Shown: positions 22,520 through 31,494, counted from the first letter of the stretch. The stretch: 64,000 bases of DNA from Candidatus Izemoplasma sp. (GCA_036172455.1 JAXKVY010000002.1:124001-188000), one strand, 5' to 3'. The notes: generated by a model not told the origin, from the letters alone. Program-made: numbers and translations.

Positions 22520-23654
22520 TAATCACTTCATAGATATCAGTGTTGATGCGGTTAATAAATATAAAGAAGAGTTATGTGGTGACCATGTCGAAATCAGTCA
22601 TAATGATTATTCGCATATCGTTGTATTAAGCGATGGACTTGGCAGTGGTGTTAAAGCAAATATCTTATCAACACTCACGTCTACAATCGCATCAACAATG
22701 TTAAAATTAGGTAGTAACATTTTTGATGTATTAGAAACACTAGAAACCACATTACCTGTCTGTCAAGTACGAAAATTAGCCTACTCAACCTTCACGATTG
22801 TTCAAATTTTTCACGATGGTAATGTTTATATCATTGAATTTGATAACCCTAAAATTGTCTATATTAGAGATCATCAGCGCCTAGCCTTAGATGAAAAAAA
22901 AGTAACATTTAAAGATAAAACCATTACTGAGTATCACACAACATTTCAAAAAGGAGACTTAATCTGTCTTTTTAGCGATGGGGTCATCCACACAGGTATT
23001 GGTAAACACATTGACCTTGGATGGCACCACAAAGAAGTTGTTAAAGTGTTACTCACTGAAAGCAAAAAACAACATACCGCCAAAGGTATTACACAAAATA
23101 TCATTGATATATGTCAAACCTTTAATGACTATAAAGCTGGAGATGATACTACAGTGGTGGTGATTAAAATACGCGATGTAGAACCTGTCACCTTATTTAC
23201 TGGACCGCCTGATAATCCTGACTATGATAAAAAAATCATCAACGATTTAGTCAAGGCACCAGGCAAAAAAATCATCTGCGGTGGAACCGCGGCACAAATT
23301 TATGCAAAACTGCGAAATAAAACAATCGATACTAATATTAAGGATACTGATTCAGATATTCCACCGTACGCAAAGATTGATGGCATCGATTTAGTGACAG
23401 AGGGCATCATTACCTTGTACAAAACGATTGAATTAATTGAAGCGTATCAAACGCATAACTTTAACCCCTCTTATTTAATGCAAAATAATGGAGCGAGTAA
23501 ACTCGCAAATATCTTAATTAATCATTGTACACACCTCACCGTGTTAATTGGAAATAATGCCAATCCAGCGCATCAAAACCCATACTTTCCATCAGAACTA
23601 TCCCATAAATGGAAAGCCATAAATAAACTCTCTCTCATAAAAAAATATATATAA
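22503..23654 (+). CDS. SpoIIE/PP2C-type serine phosphatase
   Basis: 383 residues. The PP2C-like domain (about 1-225) shows VVLSDGLGSG, LICLFSDGV and AGDDTTVVVI, where the Asp residues bind two metal ions. The C-terminal 150 residues begin with IICGGTAAQIY and belong to an extension I cannot name. Such phosphatases act on anti-sigma-factor antagonists or other phosphoproteins. The start overlaps the hydrogenase-like gene by 17 bases (AAAGGAT upstream), so the phosphatase is the probable output of that sensor. The substrate is not in the window. An 18-bp terminator hairpin follows, closing the three-gene operon. Confidence 0.85.
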   Translation: MKTTHNNHFIDISVDAVNKYKEELCGDHVEISHNDYSHIVVLSDGLGSGVKANILSTLTSTIASTMLKLGSNIFDVLETLETTLPVCQVRKLAYSTFTIVQIFHDGNVYIIEFDNPKIVYIRDHQRLALDEKKVTFKDKTITEYHTTFQKGDLICLFSDGVIHTGIGKHIDLGWHHKEVVKVLLTESKKQHTAKGITQNIIDICQTFNDYKAGDDTTVVVIKIRDVEPVTLFTGPPDNPDYDKKIINDLVKAPGKKIICGGTAAQIYAKLRNKTIDTNIKDTDSDIPPYAKIDGIDLVTEGIITLYKTIELIEAYQTHNFNPSYLMQNNGASKLANILINHCTHLTVLIGNNANPAHQNPYFPSELSHKWKAINKLSLIKKYI

Positions 23655-23671
23655 AGATGTTTCTATCAAAA

Positions 23672-23712
23672 CATACTAAAAACACGAACATTGCGTTCGT
23701 GTTTTTAGTATG
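23672..23712. terminator. Long terminator hairpin after the hydrogenase operon
   Basis: CATACTAAAAACACGAAC (23672-23689) pairs perfectly with its complement (23695-23712) around a 5-base loop. The T-rich part lies within the second arm. Confidence 0.8.
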
Positions 23713-23933
23713 CATATCGATAACTGAATAATGTCTGTAATCCGATTTACTTCAGACTAAAAAATATCTATCATCAACACTACTCAACTATCAAGTTGAT
23801 TTTGATACTATTTGAATTACTTCAATAGACTCATGTCTAATGCTGTTCTTTGTATAGCTAATTTTACATGTTTTATCATATTAGAACCAGTTTTAAGTAA
23901 AAATATTTAGTCAAAACCAAAACTTTTATCTGA
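23713..23933. other. Intergenic stretch with no visible feature
   Basis: About 220 AT-rich bases between the terminator of the hydrogenase operon and the stop of the alpha/beta hydrolase gene. I see no gene, tRNA or clear hairpin. Confidence 0.4.
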
Positions 23934-24647
23934 TTACCCAAACAGGTGAGATAGCCAGTTTAGTGATAACTCAAACCACGCTTGAAAACGGTCGTTTACA
24001 TACCCGTTTCTTTTATTAGCAACTGCTGGTGTACCTAATGATAATCCGTGTGGCCCATCTTGAAAAATATGCAACTCAAAGGGGATATCATATTGATCAC
24101 ATTTATTCGCATAATATAAACTATGCCCAACAGGACAGACATCGTCATTATCTGTATGGAAAAGAAATGTGGGTGGTCTCACGCTATCAACGGTTGGTGT
24201 TGGATATGGCCAATGGGTTTTTTCTTTTAATATAGCAGGATATCCTAAAATACAAGCATTCGGTCTATCATCCCCATTAGTCGATAGATGCGCTGCTAAA
24301 TGCCCTCCTGCACTAAACCCAATTACTGCGATATGATTGTCATTTACATGCCAATCTTTAGCATGTTTTCGAATCATCTTCAGTGCCATTTTAGCATCTC
24401 TTAAACTATCTTCAAACGTTCCTTCCTCATGACATGTGTAGCGTAAAATAAAGGCATTGAAGCCAGATTTATTATACGCTAAAGCAATTGGCTCAGCTTC
24501 ACGATCACTACAAAACTGATAACCCCCGCCAGGTAAAATCAATATTGCTTTACGACTTACCATATCGGCCATTTCATCTGAAAAATCAAGAATATAGGTT
24601 GTTAATGTGGCATTGTTTTTGCCTAAATCTAATGTTTTATGAATCAT
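23934..24647 (-). CDS. Alpha/beta hydrolase, acetyl-esterase (Aes-like) type
   Basis: 237 residues with a complete esterase triad layout. The oxyanion-hole motif is LPGGGYQ (about residue 38), the nucleophile elbow GFSAGGHL (Ser about 105), the acid TDNDD (about 170) and the His in GPHGLSLG (about 205). Relatives remove acetyl or other ester groups from sugars and xylan fragments; the true substrate is unknown. No signal peptide is present, so it acts in the cytoplasm. A 51-residue gene ends 3 bases before its ATG, so the pair is an operon. The ribosome site is weak (GGTAAGTT), which suggests translational coupling. Confidence 0.88.
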   Translation of the reverse strand: MIHKTLDLGKNNATLTTYILDFSDEMADMVSRKAILILPGGGYQFCSDREAEPIALAYNKSGFNAFILRYTCHEEGTFEDSLRDAKMALKMIRKHAKDWHVNDNHIAVIGFSAGGHLAAHLSTNGDDRPNACILGYPAILKEKTHWPYPTPTVDSVRPPTFLFHTDNDDVCPVGHSLYYANKCDQYDIPFELHIFQDGPHGLSLGTPAVANKRNGYVNDRFQAWFELSLNWLSHLFG

Positions 24648-24650
24648 AAC

Positions 24651-24806
24651 TTACCGTTCACCATCCACTTCTCGTCTTTGAAACTCTCTATTCTCACGCT
24701 TGAATTGATACATATTTTCATCCTCCGCTCGATACCACTTATTCAGTGTCAGATACTTGCTAAAAGACCTCGCCATAACTAAAATCAATCGACCTTGTTT
24801 CATCAT
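24651..24806 (-). CDS. Short basic protein (about 50 residues), hypothetical
   Basis: An open frame of 51 codons begins at ATG 24804-24806 (or the adjacent ATG at 24801-24803, which is better spaced from GAGG) and ends at TAA 24651-24653, three bases before the esterase start. The N-terminal 12 residues are hydrophobic (LILVM core). The rest is charged, with EDENMYQFKRENREFQRRE predicted helical. No family is recognised. Correct spacing of the ribosome site and tight linkage to the esterase support a real gene. Its role could be only to couple translation of the esterase. Confidence 0.5.
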   Translation of the reverse strand: MMKQGRLILVMARSFSKYLTLNKWYRAEDENMYQFKRENREFQRREVDGER

Positions 24807-24842
24807 TATCCTCATTTATATGATATCATAATTTTTTAACGA

Positions 24843-24972
24843 TTGACATAAACTCTATCTTTTACCATAATCTTCTTTAAAATGTATTTCATATTTGTCT
24901 CAACATTTAAGACAAGTGTTATTTGTTCATAAGACTCTATCAAAAAAGCCAATATCAAAAATATTGGCTTTT
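24843..24972 (+). ncRNA. Possible small RNA: orphan promoter and hairpins facing no gene
   Basis: TTGACA (24843-24848), 17 bases and CATAAT (24866-24871) make a good plus-strand promoter, yet no plus-strand gene follows. The predicted transcript from about 24878 has a hairpin TTGTCT/AGACAA (24895-24915). It ends at the 12-bp stem AAAAGCCAATAT/ATATTGGCTTTT (24944-24972), which is mainly the terminator of the opposing nitrilase gene, since its U-run is better on the minus strand. Whether RNA is made is unknown. Confidence 0.25.
24944..24972 (-). terminator. Terminator of the recA-nitrilase unit
   Basis: A 12-bp perfect stem with a 5-base loop is followed by six U on the minus strand, directly after the nitrilase stop. 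Confidence 0.85.
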
Positions 24973-24974
24973 CA

Positions 24975-25766
24975 CTATATAGTTTTTTGATTGTTGATAA
25001 TCGGAAGTTTCTCTCGTATGTCTCTTATCTTTTCAAGATCTAAATCAACAATTAATACATCTTCATATTCCAAACATTCATCGATAATCTCTCCAAGTGG
25101 ATTAACAGCTAATGTATGCCCATAGACTTCATAATTACCAAATGATTCTCTTGCGGGACTACACCCTACGATAAAAAGTTGATTATCAATGGCACGTGCT
25201 CTAAAGGTTGTATGCCAATGTAAGGGACCTGTATATTGATTGAATGCGCCTGGGACGATGATGACATCAACATCTTGTTTCTGTAATGCCTCTGCCAGAT
25301 AGGGGAACCGTACATCAAAACAAATCATAAGACCTAACTTACCAAATGGCGTATCCACTGTGACAATCTCTTCTCCTGCCTTTAACACATCACCTTCATT
25401 ATACTGTGTCCCATCAGGATAGGTAATTGAAAATAAATGCATTTTACGGTATTTTGCGATTTGTTTGCCTGTTTCATCAAAGACGAAGGTGGTGTTATAC
25501 AAGGTATCATTATCTTTTTCAGGGACACTACCTGCGACAAGATACACACTATGCATCTTGGCTAAATCAGCAATTGCGTGATATCTTTTATCGCCAACAG
25601 CAACACTATTTTGAGCAAAATATTGATTCTCATACGGTGTGATAAACATCTCAGGTAAGACCACAACATCGATATCTTGTGGCAGTAAATCAAAGATGTG
25701 TTTAATATGATGAAGATTGTCTTCTGCCTGTTCACGCACCGCTGACTGAACAAGAGCTAACTTCAT
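24975..25766 (-). CDS. Carbon-nitrogen hydrolase (Nit2/omega-amidase-like)
   Basis: 263 residues of the nitrilase superfamily with the Glu-Lys-Cys triad: Glu in VLPEMF (about 39), Lys in YRKMHLF (about 108) and Cys in MICFDVRFP (about 149). Sequence and size suit the omega-amidase/Nit2 group, which hydrolyses alpha-keto acid amides such as ketoglutaramate or repairs deaminated glutathione. Substrate choice is not certain. The ATG follows the TAA of recA without any gap, so it is co-transcribed with recA. It occupies roughly where other gene orders carry cinA. A terminator follows. Confidence 0.9.
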   Translation of the reverse strand: MKLALVQSAVREQAEDNLHHIKHIFDLLPQDIDVVVLPEMFITPYENQYFAQNSVAVGDKRYHAIADLAKMHSVYLVAGSVPEKDNDTLYNTTFVFDETGKQIAKYRKMHLFSITYPDGTQYNEGDVLKAGEEIVTVDTPFGKLGLMICFDVRFPYLAEALQKQDVDVIIVPGAFNQYTGPLHWHTTFRARAIDNQLFIVGCSPARESFGNYEVYGHTLAVNPLGEIIDECLEYEDVLIVDLDLEKIRDIREKLPIINNQKTI

Positions 25767-26759
25767 TTATATCCCTAGTTTCTCGCGTACTTGTTTTTCT
25801 AAGTCTTTTAATAATTCAGGATGTTCTTCAAGATATGTTTTTACATTTTCACGACCTTGACCAAGTTTATCGTCTTGATAACTATACCAAGAACCTGATT
25901 TATTTACGATATCAGCGTCAACAGCAAGATCAATAATCTCACCTGTTTTAGAAATCCCTTTTCCATAAACAATATCAATCATAACTTGTTTAAATGGTGG
26001 CGCTACTTTGTTTTTAACAATTTTTACTCGTGCTTGGTTACCAACAATGTCAGACCCGTCTTTAATTTGTTGGCTACGTCTTATTTCGACTCGCACTGAC
26101 GAATAAAACTTCAATGCACGCCCACCAGGTGTTGTTTCAGGGTTACCAAACATGACACCGACTTTTTCACGAATTTGATTAATGAATAACGCAATTGTAT
26201 GTGATTTACTAATGGCACCACTTAACTTACGCATGGCTTGAGACATGAGTCTAGCTTGTAATCCAACATGACTACTTCCCATTTCACCACGGATCTCAGC
26301 TTCTGGCACTAGTGCGGCGACACTATCTATTACAACAATGTCAATCGCATCACTACGAATTAGTGCTTCGGTAATTTCAAGGGCTTGTTCACCTGTATCT
26401 GGTTGCGATAAAATTAAGTTATCGACATCAACACCAAGCGCTCTTGCATACTGGGGATCTAATGCATGTTCGGCATCAATAAATGCAGCGTAGCCACCAG
26501 CTTTTTGAATCTCGGCAATCGCGTGTAATGCGAGTGTCGTTTTCCCACTTGATTCAGGTCCATAAACTTCAATAATACGACCTCTTGGATAGCCCCCAAT
26601 TCCTAATGCGTTATCAATTTGAATTGATCCCGTTGAAACGGATTCAACTTGACCATACAGTTCATCATCACCAAGAACCATGACACTTCCTTTACCGTGT
26701 TGTTTCTCAATTTCCTTTATTGCTTTCTCTAATGCTTTTTCTCTATTCTCTTTCGCCAT
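25767..26759 (-). CDS. recA: Recombinase RecA
   Basis: 330 residues of the DNA strand-exchange ATPase that drives homologous recombination, SOS induction and integration of DNA taken up by competence. Walker A is GPESSGKTT (about 66-74) and the Walker B region is [10 protein letters not shown]. The loop L1 region ([17 protein letters not shown]) and L2 (GNPETTPGG) are intact. The C-terminal acidic tail is short. AGGAGG lies before the ATG. Order pgsA-recA is the usual Bacillota arrangement, here without cinA. With comEA and comEC in the same window, natural transformation is possible. Confidence 0.98.
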   Translation of the reverse strand: MAKENREKALEKAIKEIEKQHGKGSVMVLGDDELYGQVESVSTGSIQIDNALGIGGYPRGRIIEVYGPESSGKTTLALHAIAEIQKAGGYAAFIDAEHALDPQYARALGVDVDNLILSQPDTGEQALEITEALIRSDAIDIVVIDSVAALVPEAEIRGEMGSSHVGLQARLMSQAMRKLSGAISKSHTIALFINQIREKVGVMFGNPETTPGGRALKFYSSVRVEIRRSQQIKDGSDIVGNQARVKIVKNKVAPPFKQVMIDIVYGKGISKTGEIIDLAVDADIVNKSGSWYSYQDDKLGQGRENVKTYLEEHPELLKDLEKQVREKLGI

Positions 26760-26819
26760 TATTATTCCTCCTAATACGGTTTATCTATATGATACGAATA
26801 TGTTGGTCTTTTTTCTTTT

Positions 26820-27374
26820 TTAAATGGACTCTAGTAATATATCTTTATTTTTAATAAAATAATCTATTCCACTAATAAGTGTTAAAAGTGTGCCGGCATA
26901 AATTAGTATAACGCCAACCATTTCAAGCGTAGGTATATAAAATGAAAATAACAATAACACGATTGCAACCATCGTCGTTGCGGTTTTATATTTCCCTAAG
27001 TTACTTGCCGCGATGACAGTGCCATCTTTTGCGGCGACAAGGCGTATACCTGTCACAATAAATTCACGCGATAAAATTAAGGCTGTTACCCAAATCGGAA
27101 CCATTGCTAAATCATTTAAAATGAGTAAGGCCGCAAGGACAATAAGTTTATCTGCTAATGGGTCGATAAATTTACCAAAGGATGTGACTAATTGGTACTT
27201 ACGAGCTATATACCCATCAAAAAAATCAGTTATACTTGCGAGAACAAAAATCGGTCCTAGTAAATAAAATGTTGTCCAAATGGTATGTTCAAATACATAT
27301 GCTAAATAATAAACAACCAGTAAAACAGGGACTAAAATAATCCGAAACATCGAAAGTTTATTGGGTAAATTCAT
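26820..27374 (-). CDS. pgsA: CDP-diacylglycerol-glycerol-3-phosphate 3-phosphatidyltransferase
   Basis: A membrane enzyme of 184 residues making phosphatidylglycerol phosphate from CDP-diacylglycerol and glycerol 3-phosphate. The CDP-alcohol phosphotransferase signature D-G-x2-A-R-x8-G-x3-D-x3-D is clear: DGYIARKYQLVTSFGKFIDP with the next Asp in LADKL (about 50-75). About five or six hydrophobic helices surround it. The start is supported by AGAGTGATGAC. It lies upstream of recA in the same direction, as in Bacillus. Phosphatidylglycerol would be needed even in a wall-less cell. Confidence 0.94.
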   Translation of the reverse strand: MNLPNKLSMFRIILVPVLLVVYYLAYVFEHTIWTTFYLLGPIFVLASITDFFDGYIARKYQLVTSFGKFIDPLADKLIVLAALLILNDLAMVPIWVTALILSREFIVTGIRLVAAKDGTVIAASNLGKYKTATTMVAIVLLLFSFYIPTLEMVGVILIYAGTLLTLISGIDYFIKNKDILLESI

Positions 27375-27454
27375 GTCATCACTCTTTCCTCATACTCACC
27401 TAAAATTATACCACAAATAGCCTTTCTTAACAATTCATTTATTTTTCTGAATTA

Positions 27455-27486
27455 TTAAAAAAGCATACTGTTTAAAAACACTATGC
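27455..27486 (-). terminator. Terminator of the MFS transporter gene
   Basis: AGCATA/TATGCT with a mismatch and an inner TGTTT/AAACA extension; on the minus strand the stem is followed by six U. Confidence 0.75.
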
Positions 27487-28701
27487 TCAATTATTATGTA
27501 CGTGATTACTTTGTCTGATATTGCGTCCAATTATAAGGAGTAAGATGAGTCCAACAATAAACATAATCGCACTAAAATCAAAGACCCACATGGTTTTATA
27601 ATTGTAAATAAATCCACCAATTAGAGGTCCTAATACCATCCCAATAGAGAAGAATGATTGTCGAACACCCATCACTTGCCCATATTCACCTTTTTTGGCA
27701 AATGTCGAGATAAAGTGTTGTTCGAGTGGCGTATATACAGCTTTCAGAACAACATATCCCATAAACAAAGTATAAATGGCAATAATAAAATCATCTAATC
27801 TAAAGACAATAATGACAATAATAGCACTCAATAGTTGTATCAGAATCATTAATAAAAAGTCTTTTTTTAATAATGATAATAGTGGTGTGATGACCGCATT
27901 CGCGACTAACGAGACAAGCCCTGTGACAAATACAAAGCGACCAATGGCTTCTGGACCTAACCCAATATGATTCATATACACTTCAATATATTTAGAAACA
28001 TTAATTGCGCCAAGTGAAATAAACGTTAATGAAACAAGAAAGATAATTAAATTACGGTCTAAGTATTTGATATCTGTGAGGTACTCTATAGCAGTTTTTC
28101 GCCGCGACTCAGTGACGATAGTCTCATCTTTTGTAATTAATAGATACATCATGGTCGCATGACCAACATTAACCAACGCTTGAATTAAAAAGATATTGGC
28201 AATATCATCAGTCCGTAACAAATTGATAAAGAACTCACTCTCATGAATGTAACCACCTATAAAGTAGCCAATACTTGATCCTAGTACAAATGCAGCAGCA
28301 TGCCAGGCTAAGAAACGTGAGCGATTCTGATCATTACTATGTTCAATGATGTGTGAGACCATCAAGGTAATACTTGCACTTACGCCAAACCCACTCATAA
28401 AACGGAAGATTGACATCCAGTACATATTATTAGAAAAGCCAAAGCCAAGTTGTCCAATACTGTAGACTATCAATCCTAAAGCCATATACTTAGCTTTATT
28501 ACCCCGATCGCCTAACGTTCCCCACAAGGGACTCCCAAGGACTAATCCTAAGGCCATCAATGCAAAAAAAAGACCAAACATATAATCTGGAATGCCCATT
28601 GTTGTAACTAATTTCGGTGTCACCGGGTGTCCTAAATTATGGATGATACCTTGAAAAAAATTAAGCATAATAACAAATATAATGGCACGTAAACGGTTCA
28701 T
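27487..28701 (-). CDS. Major facilitator superfamily transporter, multidrug type
   Basis: 404 residues with about 12 transmembrane helices. The motif A loop GDRGNKAKYMALGL lies between helices 2 and 3 (about 63-77), and a motif-C-like glycine-rich helix GFGVSASITLMVSHII follows. It resembles NorA/Bmr-like or TetA-like drug:H+ antiporters, but substrate cannot be read from sequence. AAGGAAG precedes the ATG. Transcribed alone with its own terminator, downstream of the YebC gene. Confidence 0.85.
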   Translation of the reverse strand: MNRLRAIIFVIMLNFFQGIIHNLGHPVTPKLVTTMGIPDYMFGLFFALMALGLVLGSPLWGTLGDRGNKAKYMALGLIVYSIGQLGFGFSNNMYWMSIFRFMSGFGVSASITLMVSHIIEHSNDQNRSRFLAWHAAAFVLGSSIGYFIGGYIHESEFFINLLRTDDIANIFLIQALVNVGHATMMYLLITKDETIVTESRRKTAIEYLTDIKYLDRNLIIFLVSLTFISLGAINVSKYIEVYMNHIGLGPEAIGRFVFVTGLVSLVANAVITPLLSLLKKDFLLMILIQLLSAIIVIIVFRLDDFIIAIYTLFMGYVVLKAVYTPLEQHFISTFAKKGEYGQVMGVRQSFFSIGMVLGPLIGGFIYNYKTMWVFDFSAIMFIVGLILLLIIGRNIRQSNHVHNN

Positions 28702-28729
28702 ACTATCGCTTCCTTAATACCTATAAGAT

Positions 28730-28756
28730 AAAGCAGGTAACATGTCTACCTGCTTT
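28730..28756 (-). terminator. Hairpin after the YebC gene, probable terminator
   Basis: AAAGCAGGTA (28730-28739) pairs with TACCTGCTTT (28747-28756), 10 bp and a 7-base loop. The U-run on the minus strand is short, so it may be only partly effective. Confidence 0.6.
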
Positions 28757-28767
28757 AATTCCTCAGT

Positions 28768-29475
28768 TTATTTTGCATTGTGATAAACGTCTTGCACATC
28801 TTCTAAATCATTTAAAGCATCAATCAATCTATCAAATGTTTCTTGATCAGCTTCTTGTAAGGCAATATAGTCCATTGGATACCAGCCTTTTTCACTGTCA
28901 ACGACTTCTGCGCCAGCATCTTCTAAGGCTTTTTGGACTCTGCTTAAATCATAACCATCCGCTTCAACTTCAATGACACCATCACTGTCTTCGATATCAT
29001 TGATATCAATATCTTCCATCAGTAATGTCTCTAAGACAGTCTCCGCATCTAATCCTTTGACACTAATATATGACAAGTGATTATAGGCGTGTTCCACGCT
29101 ACCATTTACCCCAAGTTTACAGTCTGCTTTTGTAAAGCATGCTCTAACTTCAGCAACGGTTCTGTTTACATTATCTGTTAAGGTATCGACAATAATGCCA
29201 GTACCACCAGGTCCAAATCCTTCATAACGGATAGGTTCATAATCTTCGCCAGTACCTTCTTCAGCTTTTTTAATATTTCGATTGATCACATCAACTGGGA
29301 CATCATCATTTTTTGCACGTTGAATTAAATGTTTCAATTCTAAGTTGGCTTCTGGGTTTGTGCCACCTTTTTTAGCACAAACATAAAGTTCCTTACCATA
29401 CTTTGAATATACTTTCGATTTTTTAATCATCGTTTTTTGCATGGCTTCTTTTCTTACATTAAATTTACGACCCAT
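28768..29475 (-). CDS. yebC: YebC/TACO1-family translation or transcription regulator
   Basis: 235 residues. The N-terminus MGRKFNVRKEAM and GKELYVCAKKGGTNPEAN fit the YeeN branch of the YebC family. The central EGFGPGGTGIIVDTLTDNVNRT stretch carries the conserved family signature at about residues 81-102. YebC proteins were first described as DNA-binding regulators; more recent work assigns them to helping ribosomes through polyproline stretches. Both roles are family knowledge, not visible here. GAGGTG precedes the ATG. It is transcribed alone, between cvfB and the MFS gene. Confidence 0.92.
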   Translation of the reverse strand: MGRKFNVRKEAMQKTMIKKSKVYSKYGKELYVCAKKGGTNPEANLELKHLIQRAKNDDVPVDVINRNIKKAEEGTGEDYEPIRYEGFGPGGTGIIVDTLTDNVNRTVAEVRACFTKADCKLGVNGSVEHAYNHLSYISVKGLDAETVLETLLMEDIDINDIEDSDGVIEVEADGYDLSRVQKALEDAGAEVVDSEKGWYPMDYIALQEADQETFDRLIDALNDLEDVQDVYHNAK

Positions 29476-29524
29476 GGTTTCACCTCTTTAAATTTCATTG
29501 ACTATTATAAATCAAAAACAGTGA

Positions 29525-30382
29525 TTAATCAACTTCTTTTAATCGCGTTTGATCTTTTTCTAAGTCAACTTTATGAGCTTTATATAAGGTGCCTAATGCG
29601 CGTTTAAAGGCACTCTTTGACATATGAAAGGTATCTTTGATTGCTTTTGGTGATGATTTGTCTGTAAACTCCATAATGCCGTCATGTTCGTTTAAATAGG
29701 TTAAAATACGCATCGCATCATCTTCTAACATCAATTCTTTTTGTTCAATCATTGTAGCGTTATAAGAAAAATCGCCTTTATCAATGGTGATCGTCATTGA
29801 TGCGGTTTCGCCTAAACGGTATTTTTTTCGCATGTGTTTACCATAGACAAAAATTCGGTGTCCATTGCGTGTGATAAATACCGCCCCTTCTTCTGCTTGA
29901 TAAATTTTAATAGCCTCAACCTCGTCACCTTCTTTAAGTGGTGACTCAGGTTTCAGATAGTCTTTGATCTCAAACCGATTAATCCGTTTTGCGGTTAATT
30001 GGTTTGATGAGACTTTGATTTTAACAAAGATTTCATCCTCTTCTTCTGGCCACTCTTCAATTAATGGTGGTAAATCATCGATACTTAATAATAAATCCTT
30101 ACGAAGCCCCATATCTAAAAAGACCCCTAGTTTGCGATGAATCCCAACCACTTTAGCAAAGTTTGGGGTGTCTTGATCAAGAATGGGTTTATGCATCGTT
30201 GCCGTAATGCGTTTTTGATTATCATAATAAAGAAATACCTCTATTTCATCTGCCACATCTAATGTGCCAATGGTTTGTTTTTTATGTAGAAAAACTTCGT
30301 CTTCTCCGTTGGTTAATATATACGCATAAGGTGTCTCTCTTAAGACGGTTAACGTATTATAATCTCCTAGTTTTAATTCCAT
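29525..30382 (-). CDS. cvfB: CvfB-like S1-domain RNA-binding protein
   Basis: 285 residues. Successive S1-like OB folds (about 1-60, 65-140, 145-210; for example VVGIHRKLGVFLDMG) are followed by a C-terminal winged helix (about 215-285, MSKSAFKRALGTLYK). This order and length match CvfB (YitL), an RNA-binding regulator of virulence and surface proteins in staphylococci. The ATG at 30382 is preceded by GAGGTG; an in-frame GTG inside that site was rejected as start. It is divergent from a putative ABC-permease-like gene and lies 49 bases upstream of yebC. Confidence 0.9.
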   Translation of the reverse strand: MELKLGDYNTLTVLRETPYAYILTNGEDEVFLHKKQTIGTLDVADEIEVFLYYDNQKRITATMHKPILDQDTPNFAKVVGIHRKLGVFLDMGLRKDLLLSIDDLPPLIEEWPEEEDEIFVKIKVSSNQLTAKRINRFEIKDYLKPESPLKEGDEVEAIKIYQAEEGAVFITRNGHRIFVYGKHMRKKYRLGETASMTITIDKGDFSYNATMIEQKELMLEDDAMRILTYLNEHDGIMEFTDKSSPKAIKDTFHMSKSAFKRALGTLYKAHKVDLEKDQTRLKEVD

Positions 30383-30454
30383 AAATTTCACCTCAACTAA
30401 TTATAACAAATATCATATTAATATGATACTATTTAACACAATTGTCAATGTTTT

Positions 30455-30463
30455 TGGTATAAT
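30455..30463 (+). promoter_or_regulatory. Extended -10 promoter of the PF06541-like gene
   Basis: TGGTATAAT (30455-30463) is a perfect extended -10 element. No convincing -35 box is found at 16-18 bases; the closest TTGTCA is too near. Confidence 0.5.
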
Positions 30464-30485
30464 GAAATTAAAGGATGTGTTTCAT

Positions 30486-30995
30486 ATGTTTCAGTATCTT
30501 TATTATTTAATCGTATATTCTATACTAGGCTTTCTTTTAGAACGCATCATTAACTTCATTGCGTATGGCTTTCCTTATGATAATTCTGTGATGATTGGTC
30601 CTTGGCAACCATTATATGGATTAGGAATTGTATTAGCGATTATCATCTATCATGTCATTATTAAAAAAGTCATTCCAACGCATTTTTTAAGGTTAACACT
30701 ATTATTGGTTATAGCGATTATGACTACTGCACTTTCAGAAGCTGTCACAGGGTATGGGTATGAAGCATTGACAAATCTTACTTTATGGAATTATAATGCG
30801 TTTTTTACCTGTCAATCACCCTATGTTTGCTTTGTACCAACATCACTGTTTGGGCTTGGGTCCTTTTTAACAATTCTCTTTATTCATCCTTATATTAGCA
30901 TGAGTTATAAAGTTGTTCCAAAACGTTTCATTTATCTTATCACTATTCTGTTTTTAAGTGATTTTATGTATACACTTTTTACTCTCATCATCTAA
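30486..30995 (+). CDS. Membrane protein, putative ABC-transporter permease (PF06541-like)
   Basis: About 169 residues with four or five transmembrane helices. The conserved-looking loop VMIGPWQPLYGLGIV (about residues 35-50) and the Glu/Tyr-rich SEAVTGYGYEAL (about 90) resemble the PF06541 family (putative ABC transporter permease, often two copies per protein). Function is unknown. The ATG at 30486 has AAAGGA about 10 bases upstream; the 21 codons before it contain the promoter and are not coding. It stands alone ahead of yqxD. Confidence 0.65.
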   Translation: MFQYLYYLIVYSILGFLLERIINFIAYGFPYDNSVMIGPWQPLYGLGIVLAIIIYHVIIKKVIPTHFLRLTLLLVIAIMTTALSEAVTGYGYEALTNLTLWNYNAFFTCQSPYVCFVPTSLFGLGSFLTILFIHPYISMSYKVVPKRFIYLITILFLSDFMYTLFTLII

Positions 30996-31059
30996 ATAGA
31001 ATGATTCGCCATAAAGGCTCAATTATGTTACACTAGGCATAGCGAAATGAGGTGATCAC

Positions 31060-31494
31060 ATGAGAATTCTTGTCGACGGGGATGCTTGCCCGGTAAAAGA
31101 CATTATCATATCAATCGCAAAATCGTATAACTTAAATGTCCATATGTATTTTGATACAGCCCATGTTTATGATGATAACTATAGTACGGTGCACATCTTA
31201 GGAAAAGGCGCTGATAAAGTTGACTTTGCCTTGTTATCTGATGTCATGCACAATGATATTGTTATTACCGGAGATTATGGCCTTGCTTCACTTGCCCTGA
31301 CTAAAAAAGCGCATGTGATTCATCCAAATGGATTGATTTATACTGAAGACAACATCTTAACCTTGCTTAACAAACGGAGCTCGCATCGTAAATTACGGAA
31401 GCATGTGAGGATAAAAGGTCCAAGCAAACGTCAAAAAGAAGACGATCAAGCATTTCAAAAATCGTTACTTACTGTAATTAATAGATATAAGTAG
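31060..31494 (+). CDS. yqxD: UPF0178 protein YaiI/YqxD, NYN/PIN-like fold
   Basis: 144 residues. The N-terminal MRILVDGDACPVKD and the later VITGDYGLASLAL carry the conserved aspartates of the DUF188 (YaiI/YqxD) family, which has a PIN/NYN-like nuclease fold. No activity has been firmly assigned. The C-terminal HRKLRKHVRIKGPSKRQK is basic and may bind RNA. AGGTGA precedes the ATG. It lies just upstream of rpsT, which has its own promoter. Confidence 0.9.
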   Translation: MRILVDGDACPVKDIIISIAKSYNLNVHMYFDTAHVYDDNYSTVHILGKGADKVDFALLSDVMHNDIVITGDYGLASLALTKKAHVIHPNGLIYTEDNILTLLNKRSSHRKLRKHVRIKGPSKRQKEDDQAFQKSLLTVINRYK

